Origin: Leptospira kmetyi serovar Malaysia str. Bejo-Iso9
GTDB taxonomy: Bacteria; Spirochaetota; Leptospiria; Leptospirales; Leptospiraceae
Reading direction: 5' to 3'
NCBI RefSeq assembly: GCF_000243735.2
Contig: NZ_AHMP02000003.1
Coordinates: forward strand, 2,688,001-2,752,000
DNA: 64,000 bases
This document shows positions 53,726 to 60,718 of the stretch, piece after piece. The notes under the pieces are model-generated. The model worked only from the letters and a program-made list of their open reading frames with translations, did no database searches and was not told the origin of the DNA. Position 1 is the first letter of the stretch. Each line of letters begins with the position of its first letter. The position numbers and the translations under genes were made by a program.

Positions 53726-55012
53726 ATGACACAAATAAAGAATCTTTCACGGTTAGAAACAGTATTTTCGATTTTTCTTATATACTTTGTAATCGGTTTT
53801 GTTTCGGTTTATTCTCAGGAAAAAAAAGAAACCGGAACGCTTACGCAATCGAGCACGGTCGACAAGGACAGGGAGAAAAACGACGAAGAGGACGACGAGG
53901 AATTTCAATCCAAAGACGAAGTGGAAAAAACCGAAAAGGCTCTTAAAAAATCGGAGCAATCTTCCTCGAAAGAAAAAAAAGAAGAAGAGAACAAACAACA
54001 TCCCGTGTTCGGATTTTTCGTGGATTCTTATTACGCGCACAACCCGTATCGACCGAATTCAAGGGACAACAAATATCTGACTCAGCCCGCGCGTTGGGAC
54101 GAGATCAATATCAACCTCGCGTATATCGACGGTAAGGTGGAAACGGATCGATACAGAGGTCGCGTCGCGTTTCAATTCGGAAACTCGGTGAACGCAAACT
54201 ACAAAAACGAAGTCAACTCGGGAAAAAATTCGAACGAACTTTCGGTAAGAAACATTCAAGAAGCGTACGCGGGCGTTAAACTCGCAAAAAATCTCTGGCT
54301 CGACGGGGGGATCTATTTCGGAAACATAGGATTGGAAAGTTGGATTTCGCATAACAACTGGAACTATTCGAGAGCCTTGGCCCTGGATTACGTTCCGTAT
54401 TATTCGAGCGGTTTTCGTCTTTCGTATCAATATTCGGAAAAACTATCGTTTCAACTTCATCTGATGAACGGTTGGTCCAATATCACCGAGACGAACCGGG
54501 ATAAGGCGATCGGAACTCAGATCGACTACAAGGTTACGGATAAATTCAAGATCACGCACAACACGTTCGTAGGAAACGAGGCCCCGGATAATCAACCGCG
54601 TCAAACGAGATATTACAATAACCTAATACTTCAATATCACTTTACGAAACATTTCATCGTCGCCGGATCGGGAGACGTGGGAATACAACGCGTTCCGAAT
54701 CCGGGAGCACGCGCGTATAGGCAATGGTATCACGCGACATTTTGGATCACTTGGAGACCGATCGAAGAGTTTAGAACCTCTCTTCGTTTGGAAAGAATGT
54801 ACGACCCGGAACAAACGATCATACAAACGGGAACCAGAAACGGATTCTTAACTTCGGGAGCGACGATGACCTTCGATTATATTCCGAACGAAAACGCGCT
54901 GGTTAGACTGGAAGGAAGATATTTTCGTTCTTACGATCCGGTTTTTGATCGGGATAAAACGAAATCCAAAGAGGAAAAATTCGTGGTATTTGCGGTAACG
55001 ATCAAAATTTAA
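53726..55012 (+). CDS. Outer-membrane beta-barrel porin (BBP2-like)
   Basis: A 428-residue protein with a hydrophobic signal peptide (about residues 10-32), then a low-complexity Lys/Glu-rich stretch (about 35-90) and a beta-barrel of about 330 residues. The barrel start FFVDSYYAHNPYRPNSRDN and the strand patterns ININLAYIDGKVETDRYRGRVAFQFG and ARAYRQWYHATFWITWRPIEEFRTSLRLERM fit the BBP2-like porin family found in Leptospira. The chain ends KFVVFAVTIKI. It would form a channel in the outer membrane. The charged stretch may lie in the periplasm and contact peptidoglycan. Confidence 0.82.
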   Translation: MTQIKNLSRLETVFSIFLIYFVIGFVSVYSQEKKETGTLTQSSTVDKDREKNDEEDDEEFQSKDEVEKTEKALKKSEQSSSKEKKEEENKQHPVFGFFVDSYYAHNPYRPNSRDNKYLTQPARWDEININLAYIDGKVETDRYRGRVAFQFGNSVNANYKNEVNSGKNSNELSVRNIQEAYAGVKLAKNLWLDGGIYFGNIGLESWISHNNWNYSRALALDYVPYYSSGFRLSYQYSEKLSFQLHLMNGWSNITETNRDKAIGTQIDYKVTDKFKITHNTFVGNEAPDNQPRQTRYYNNLILQYHFTKHFIVAGSGDVGIQRVPNPGARAYRQWYHATFWITWRPIEEFRTSLRLERMYDPEQTIIQTGTRNGFLTSGATMTFDYIPNENALVRLEGRYFRSYDPVFDRDKTKSKEEKFVVFAVTIKI

Positions 55013-55080
55013 AAATCGTTTTCCGACTCGAATTCGGAATTCACTTGAAACCTTTTCGACAAAGGTTCGAATCGTTCAGT

Positions 55081-55611
55081 ATGGAACAAGCAACATTAGG
55101 CGGCGGTTGTTTTTGGTGTCTCGAAGCGGTGTATCAGATGGTGGAAGGAGTTGAAACCATCGTATCCGGATATTCCGCAGGACATATTCAAAATCCCGAT
55201 TATAGATCCGTATGTTCCGGAACAACGGGACATGCGGAAGTCATTCAGATCACGTTCGATCCGAAGATCATCGATTATTCGGACATACTCGAAATCTTTT
55301 GGATCAGTCACGATCCAACTACGTTAAACCGACAAGGAAACGACGTGGGAACCCAGTATCGATCGATCATTCTCTATCATTCTCCCGAACAAAAAAAAAT
55401 TGCGGAAGAATCGATCCAAAAAGCGGCTTCTCATTTTTCGGAGCCGATCGTGACTCAAGTGGAGGCTCTCAAGGAATTTTATCCGGCGGAGAATTATCAT
55501 CAAAATTATTTCAGAACGAATCCGAATCAGGCTTATTGTCATTATGTGGTGAAACCGAAGATCGACAAATATCTCAAAACCGGTTTTAAGGTGAAACGCG
55601 TAAATTCCTGA
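55081..55611 (+). CDS. msrA: Peptide-methionine (S)-S-oxide reductase
   Basis: A 176-residue MsrA. The signature GGGCFWCLE gives catalytic Cys10, with Tyr and Glu partners in the family positions (TTGHAEVIQITFDP; YSDILEIFWISHDPTTLNRQGNDVGTQYRS). It reduces methionine S-sulfoxide in proteins. I start it at the ATG at 55081; a TTG at 55045 would add 12 residues not seen in the family. A single Cys in the late part (AYCHYV) could be the resolving residue. No msrB is adjacent. It reads in the same direction as the porin before and the lipoproteins after it. Confidence 0.95.
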   Translation: MEQATLGGGCFWCLEAVYQMVEGVETIVSGYSAGHIQNPDYRSVCSGTTGHAEVIQITFDPKIIDYSDILEIFWISHDPTTLNRQGNDVGTQYRSIILYHSPEQKKIAEESIQKAASHFSEPIVTQVEALKEFYPAENYHQNYFRTNPNQAYCHYVVKPKIDKYLKTGFKVKRVNS

Positions 55612-55656
55612 ATTCTACTTGATCCTCTTCGGAGAAACCGATAGTTTGATTCTTTA

Positions 55657-56730
55657 ATGAACGCGAATATCCGAAGAATTTTTCTGATCCTTTTTCTGGG
55701 AATTTTTCTTTCCCAATGTAAGGCGAGCATTCAGCTTCAAGGCGAAATGCATCATCCTAAAACCGAAGACGGCTGGGATCTGACACTCGAACATTTTCCT
55801 CCTTTGGCCGGTCACGCTCCTAAAAAATATCCGGTCATCTTATGTCATGGATTGATCGCAAACAGGACGTATTTAAAGATCAACGAAAAGAGCTCCATCG
55901 TCGGAAGACTTCAAAAAGAAGGATACGACGTTTGGTTGTTGGATCTGAGAGGAAGAAGAGACGCCGGTTATCCTTCCCTGTTTTTCGGAGATAAAACGTT
56001 TTCTTACAGCATGGACGATTACATCCAATACGACGTGGATGCGGCCATCAAACACGTGTTAAACGCGACCGGCAAGGACAAGGTCAACTGGATCGGACAC
56101 AGCATGGGCGGAATGGTCGTCTATGGAAGAGTGGGAAGTCTCGGAGAAAAAAGAATCGCGAACTTCGTAGCGATCGGTTCTCCCGCGATTATGGATCCGC
56201 CGAGCGAAGCTCTGAAACGCTGGACCTCTCTGACTTGGTTGATGAATCTCTGGCCCGTCGTTCCCACGGAAACTTGGGCAGGAATCCAAGGAGGAACCGG
56301 AATTCCTTTTCTTCCTCAAAAATCCTTCGAAGAACTTTTCTGGCATAAGGCGAATATAGATTCTTCCATTCTTTCCGGAGTGAAAACGACTTCGATCAAT
56401 CCCGGAGCGAAGAAGGAAATTCTTCAGTTCAAAGACCTCGCGGAAAGCGGCGAGATCCGAAGTCTGGATCAAAAGATTTCTTATACGAACGGACTGAAAA
56501 ACATCAAGATCCCCACCTTGTTCGTCGCGGGCAGAAGGGATAAACTCGGAATGTCTTATTCTCTTCGGTACGCATACGATACGATTTCTTCCGAAGACAA
56601 ATCCCTTTTTATCGCTTCGAGATCGAACAATCATTCCGACGATTACGGTCATACGGATCTGATCGTTGGAAAGAACGCGGACCGGGACATATTTACGCCA
56701 ATCGTCTCGTGGTTGGACAAAAGAAACTAA
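55657..56730 (+). CDS. Lipoprotein alpha/beta hydrolase
   Basis: A 357-residue lipoprotein with a lipobox (FLSQC at residues 17-21) and an acid-lipase-like alpha/beta hydrolase domain. The oxyanion segment is VILCHGLIANRTYL, the nucleophile Ser sits in NWIGHSMGGMVVY, the Asp region is LFVAGRRDKLGM, and a His follows in NHSDDYGHTDL. It is anchored to a membrane facing the periplasm or the outside. Similar lipases act on long-chain esters. The next gene starts 20 bases later and encodes a diverged relative. Confidence 0.9.
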   Translation: MNANIRRIFLILFLGIFLSQCKASIQLQGEMHHPKTEDGWDLTLEHFPPLAGHAPKKYPVILCHGLIANRTYLKINEKSSIVGRLQKEGYDVWLLDLRGRRDAGYPSLFFGDKTFSYSMDDYIQYDVDAAIKHVLNATGKDKVNWIGHSMGGMVVYGRVGSLGEKRIANFVAIGSPAIMDPPSEALKRWTSLTWLMNLWPVVPTETWAGIQGGTGIPFLPQKSFEELFWHKANIDSSILSGVKTTSINPGAKKEILQFKDLAESGEIRSLDQKISYTNGLKNIKIPTLFVAGRRDKLGMSYSLRYAYDTISSEDKSLFIASRSNNHSDDYGHTDLIVGKNADRDIFTPIVSWLDKRN

Positions 56731-56750
56731 TCTTTATTTTGGATTTAAGA

Positions 56751-57716
56751 ATGAAACTTACGAAAACGATATCGACATCGATCGCGATCCTTCTGATCGC
56801 GATTCTCTTCAGCTGCACACGTTATGTGGTCATTACCGAACAAAAATTCACTTCGCAAACCGCGAACATCGCTCCGAACGTTTACTTGACCACTTTCTCA
56901 TACGAGAATTCTTCCTATCCTCCCGTGCTTTTGGTGGACCCGGTGTTCATCAACAAAAAGGCCTTGTATCTCGGAGATAAATCCGGTTTGATCGGAGTTC
57001 TAAACGGAAACGGTTTTTCGGTTTGGCTTCTTCATTTCGAAGATCATAAATCCGTAAACTTAAAGGACATCGGGGAGAATCTGATTCCGGACGTCATCTC
57101 AAGAATTCAAAAAGTGACCGGCAAAAAGGAATACATCCTCGGAGGAGTTTCCCTCGGAGGTCAGGCGGTATTACATTCTTTTAAAGCGAAGAAGATTCCG
57201 GATATTTCCAAAGCGTTCTTTCTCGGAACGGGAATGGATTACAAATACAACGATAGTTTTATCGAACAGATGAAGAACGAAAAAAGATTCGGAACAGACT
57301 TGAGCGCTTCGTGTAAAAACAAGGATAGCTTTTGCAAACGATTCATCTCCTTCGACGAGGACGATCCTACGACTCTATTCGTATATCAGAATCTTTTTAA
57401 CTACTTACCGGCCCTCGAGGAAAATCCGAAAACCTGGGAATCGTTCGAGTCCACGAATTTCCCTTCTCTTTTTATCGGAGGAAGAATCGACAACGTATCT
57501 CCGACCGAAAGTATTCATCCGGTTTATAAAAGAAAAAAAGGGAAAAAGGAATATTGGGAAGCGGGAAGAGACAACGGTATGTCGATCGACTACGATCACT
57601 TGGGACTTTTCGCTTATGAAGACGCGCCTTCGGATATCTATCAAAGGATCGCGGATTGGTTAAAAGAAAAAGAAGCCGAGATTAAGAAGGCCTCTTCCAC
57701 CCCAGCAAATCCATAA
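56751..57716 (+). CDS. Lipoprotein with diverged alpha/beta hydrolase domain
   Basis: A 321-residue lipoprotein (lipobox AILFSC, Cys22) related in layout to the preceding gene. The nucleophile elbow is GGVSLGGQAVL, and VLLVDPVFINKKALYL replaces the usual oxyanion HG segment, so activity may differ. Late signals are FIGGRIDNVSPTES (Asp region) and DYDHLGLFAYE (His). I start it at the ATG at 56751, where the signal peptide begins. The last 35 bases overlap the end of the convergent glycosylase gene. Product use is unknown. Confidence 0.85.
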   Translation: MKLTKTISTSIAILLIAILFSCTRYVVITEQKFTSQTANIAPNVYLTTFSYENSSYPPVLLVDPVFINKKALYLGDKSGLIGVLNGNGFSVWLLHFEDHKSVNLKDIGENLIPDVISRIQKVTGKKEYILGGVSLGGQAVLHSFKAKKIPDISKAFFLGTGMDYKYNDSFIEQMKNEKRFGTDLSASCKNKDSFCKRFISFDEDDPTTLFVYQNLFNYLPALEENPKTWESFESTNFPSLFIGGRIDNVSPTESIHPVYKRKKGKKEYWEAGRDNGMSIDYDHLGLFAYEDAPSDIYQRIADWLKEKEAEIKKASSTPANP

Positions 57717-58293
57717 CCTTCTTGATGTCCTCCCAGACCTCGCGTTTGAGAGGACTGTTCTCCCCTCCGTTACGAATCACAAAACTAGGATGATACGTCG
57801 GCATCACCGGAATTCCGAAAAAAGATCCCCAGTTTCCTCTGAGTTTTGTGATTCCTTCCTTGGTGTTTAAGATAAATCTTGTGGAAGGATTTCCTAACGT
57901 AACGATCACTTTCGGTTGAATGATCTCGAGTTGTCTCAAAAGATACGGAGCGCAAGCGCGGGTTTCCTCTTCTTCCGGCGGTCTGTCCTTTTCGAACATC
58001 ATATCCACGGTCGGCCTGCACTTCACGATATTGGCGATATAAACCGATTCTCTCGGAACGCCCATTCCCTTTTCGATGATTCTTGTCAGAAGTTCACCGG
58101 CTCGACCCACGAACGGACGGCCGGTGAGATCCTCTTGTTTGCCGGGGCCCTCCCCGATAAAAACGACTTCCGAATCGGAATTGCCTTCGCCGAAAACGGT
58201 TTGAGTTCGAGTCGTGCTGAGTTTGCAGAGTTTACACGCGACGACCTCGGATTGAACGAGGTTTAACCTTCTCAGTTTTTCTTCTTTGCTCAT
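57682..58293 (-). CDS. Uracil-DNA glycosylase, family 4
   Basis: A 203-residue iron-sulfur uracil-DNA glycosylase. The four cluster Cys are in ACKLCKL (two, near residue 20) and KCRPT...RACAPY (two, around residues 90 and 113). Catalytic motifs are GEGPGKQEDLTGRPFVGRAGELL and the late MPTYHPSF. It removes uracil from DNA as the first step of base excision repair. The 3' end overlaps the facing lipoprotein gene by 35 bases. A ligase-associated exonuclease gene diverges 46 bases away, placing two DNA-repair genes on a shared promoter region. Confidence 0.93.
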   Translation of the reverse strand: MSKEEKLRRLNLVQSEVVACKLCKLSTTRTQTVFGEGNSDSEVVFIGEGPGKQEDLTGRPFVGRAGELLTRIIEKGMGVPRESVYIANIVKCRPTVDMMFEKDRPPEEEETRACAPYLLRQLEIIQPKVIVTLGNPSTRFILNTKEGITKLRGNWGSFFGIPVMPTYHPSFVIRNGGENSPLKREVWEDIKKVMDLLGWKRPS

Positions 58294-58339
58294 TGAAAAT
58301 ACGTTCCATCCAGACTGAAAAAGAATTTCTCTGGAGTCA

Positions 58340-59347
58340 ATGGAAATGATCGTTCTTACGGACGCGGGTCTTTACGTTCCGCAAGCCGACGTTTATGTGG
58401 ATCCCTGGAAAGGAGTTCCCAGAGCGATTCTAACACACGCGCATTCCGATCATACTCGAAAGGGATCGCGTCATTATCTCTGCGCGGAAAACGGACTTTC
58501 CCTAACCCAAGAACGTTTGGGGAAGAATTCCAACATTGAAACTCTTCGTTACGGCCAAGCCGTTTATCGAAACGGGGTAAAGATCAGTTTGCATTCCGCG
58601 GGTCATATCCTCGGATCGGCTCAAGTAAGAATCGAACACAAAGGAAAAATCGCCGTCATCAGCGGAGATTATAAAACGGTTCCCGATCCGACCTGCGAAC
58701 CGATCGAAATCCTAAAATGCGATACGTTTCTTTCCGAGGCGACTTTCGCAAAACCCTATTACGCTTGGGAAAAACCGGAATTCGTATTTCAGAATATTCT
58801 AAATTACGTTTTAGACAACTACGAACAGGAAGAGATTACGGTTCTTTACGGATATTCCTTGGGAAAGGCGCAGAGAATTCTCAAAGGTCTTTCGATCGCC
58901 GCCGAAAATTCGGGGATCATTTTGGATTTTTTCGTTCACGATTCCATTCTTTCCATGAACGAACGATATAAGGAATCCGGAATTCTTTTGCCGAAAGCCA
59001 AACGTTTATCCGAGTTTCAGGGAGAATCCAAACATCCGTTCGTATTGATCGCGCCTCCCGGTTCTCCGATCTCCAACGTTCGTTCACGGAAAATTCGAAG
59101 CGCGTTTTGTTCGGGTTGGATGCAACTTTCCAAAAATAGAAAGAACGGAAACTTTCACAAAGGCTTCGTACTTTCGGATCACGCCGATTGGAACGAACTG
59201 ATTCATACGATCGAATCCACGGGCGCCGAGGAAATTCTTCTCACACACGGAGATACGAAAGACATAGTTCGTTTTCTTTCCGATCAAGGGAAGAATGCAA
59301 AAACCTTGAAAACGAAATTTCATTCCGAGGAATCCGGAGAATCCTGA
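58340..59347 (+). CDS. Ligase-associated DNA exonuclease (metallo-beta-lactamase fold)
   Basis: A 335-residue metallo-beta-lactamase/beta-CASP-type nuclease. Metal motifs are THAHSDH (residues 33-39), LHSAGHILGSAQVRIEH and SGDYKTVPDPTC, and late residues LSDHADW and LTHGDTKDIV. The start LTDAGLYVPQADVYVDPWKG is characteristic of the exonuclease found beside bacterial ATP-dependent ligases. Here the ligase gene lies 4.3 kb downstream, with two unrelated genes between. It probably trims DNA ends in a repair pathway with that ligase. It diverges from the glycosylase gene. Confidence 0.9.
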   Translation: MEMIVLTDAGLYVPQADVYVDPWKGVPRAILTHAHSDHTRKGSRHYLCAENGLSLTQERLGKNSNIETLRYGQAVYRNGVKISLHSAGHILGSAQVRIEHKGKIAVISGDYKTVPDPTCEPIEILKCDTFLSEATFAKPYYAWEKPEFVFQNILNYVLDNYEQEEITVLYGYSLGKAQRILKGLSIAAENSGIILDFFVHDSILSMNERYKESGILLPKAKRLSEFQGESKHPFVLIAPPGSPISNVRSRKIRSAFCSGWMQLSKNRKNGNFHKGFVLSDHADWNELIHTIESTGAEEILLTHGDTKDIVRFLSDQGKNAKTLKTKFHSEESGES

Positions 59348-59667
59348 AATCCCGACTTTAGTCTCATAACCTTCTCAAATCGATTTCGAATACTCTAAAA
59401 TTATAATATTCTACTCTTTGGTTCGCATGAATCAGTAACGCCTCGCAGCAAAGTTGAATCGTTCTCCTCGATGTCGTTTTCTTTTTTCCGAGTTGTGGTA
59501 GTTCCTACATTTTCAAAATCACGCTTTTATCAAAATTCTCTTCTAATTATAAGCCGATATGACTTTGGAAAAAATTTATTTAGACTGAAAAAGGATACGA
59601 TCGGAGAATTTCAAAATTCCGATTGAAAAAAGAATTCGATCTCGGTTATCAAACCAGGAGCCCGATC
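59348..59667. other. Intergenic region, about 320 bases, with one dispersed repeat
   Basis: No gene is convincing here. The minus strand of 59493-59510 carries ATGTAGGAACTACCACAA, a member of the TGTAGGAACT repeat seen near 47.2-47.4 kb. Further on, an imperfect dyad (CGGAGAATTT, then AAATTCCG) lies near 59605, and AGGAG at 59650 serves the ankyrin gene. Confidence 0.5.
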
Positions 59668-60600
59668 ATGAACGAAACCCGCGAACCCAAATTGACAAAA
59701 GCCAAAACGGAACATCGTTATACGTTGATGCGATGGATCGAAAAAAACGAAATCGAAAAGATAAAGGAAGAATTAGAATCCAGAGGCAAAGAGTTCTACG
59801 GAAATTCTCCGTTGTTTTTTGCCGCAAGCGAAAACAGTCCAGCGACTTTGGAATTTCTGGAAAGTTTCGGATTGCCTTTGGATACGAGAGATTCGAACGG
59901 AAACACGCTTCATTTTTACGCCTGCCGCGATCGGGGAAAAACGGAAGTCGTAGAATATCTACTTCAGAAAAACGTAATGCCCGATCCAAAGGATGTGGTC
60001 GAAGCCGCACATTCCGGGAAAATTGAAATTTTAAAATTATACCAACGCGCGGGAATCGATTTAAAAAATCCTAATATTCGAAACGATCACTATACGATTC
60101 TCGAGATCGCGACCTTCAGCGGATTGGAATCGGTGAAATTTCTTTTCGAGCAGGGATTGAAGCTGGAGGATTCCATTCTTCCCAGGGCCGTAAACTTGGG
60201 AAAGTTCGATCTGGTTCGTTATTTGGTCACGGAACAAAAGGCGAATCCGAACACAAAAGTACACGAAAGAAACGCGGTTCATGAAGCCTGTTTAGGTCCT
60301 TCCAATCACAATCCCTCGGAGCATTTGGAAATTTTAAAATTCCTACACGAAAACGGAGGCGATCTCAATTCCGCTTCGAATTGGATTCCGAATACGTACG
60401 CCTATACTCCGTTGCATTTCGCGTGCAGACCGGGTCCTCAGGATAAAACTCCGATCATACGATACCTTTTGGAAAACGGAGCCGATCCCGATCTGGAGAA
60501 TCCGAATTCCGCGCTCAGCATCGCGGACACGACTACAAGAAAACAGGTTTTGAAATTTTTGGAAACGTTAGCGGACAAAATGATGAATCAAATCCATTAG
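59668..60600 (+). CDS. Ankyrin-repeat protein
   Basis: A 310-residue cytoplasmic protein made of about seven ankyrin repeats. Examples are GNTLHFYACRDRGKTEVVEYLLQKNV, HYTILEIATFSGLESVKFLFEQGLKLE, NAVHEACLGPSNHNPSEHLEILKFLHENGGDLN and YTPLHFACRPGPQDKTPIIRYLLENGADPDLENPN. I start it at the ATG at 59668 because AGGAG lies 7 bases upstream; an earlier start at 59623 lacks one. No signal peptide or enzyme domain is visible. It is a protein-binding scaffold of unknown partner. The facing penicillin acylase gene ends 118 bases away, with a strong hairpin between. Confidence 0.88.
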   Translation: MNETREPKLTKAKTEHRYTLMRWIEKNEIEKIKEELESRGKEFYGNSPLFFAASENSPATLEFLESFGLPLDTRDSNGNTLHFYACRDRGKTEVVEYLLQKNVMPDPKDVVEAAHSGKIEILKLYQRAGIDLKNPNIRNDHYTILEIATFSGLESVKFLFEQGLKLEDSILPRAVNLGKFDLVRYLVTEQKANPNTKVHERNAVHEACLGPSNHNPSEHLEILKFLHENGGDLNSASNWIPNTYAYTPLHFACRPGPQDKTPIIRYLLENGADPDLENPNSALSIADTTTRKQVLKFLETLADKMMNQIH

Positions 60601-60668
60601 AATATCATAATGTTCTTACGAGCGCCCGAGTTCGAACGACCTTACGAGAGGATCTAAATCGGTCCGAT

Positions 60669-60702
60669 CTCGCGGGGATCACAACGTAGCGATCTCCGCG
60701 AG
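60669..60702. terminator. GC-rich hairpin between the ankyrin and penicillin acylase genes
   Basis: CTCGCGGGGATC (60669-60680) and GATCTCCGCGAG (60691-60702) pair over 12 bp with one mismatch or wobble, around a 10-base loop. Neither side has a T run, but the convergent position suggests a bidirectional transcript end. Confidence 0.5.
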
Positions 60703-60718
60703 GTTTCGCTTCGAATCG

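Noticed and set aside
53860..53990. The Lys/Glu-rich stretch of the porin as a possible repeat expansion or frameshift
   Set aside because: The frame is unbroken into a good beta-barrel and such charged spacers occur in leptospiral porins.
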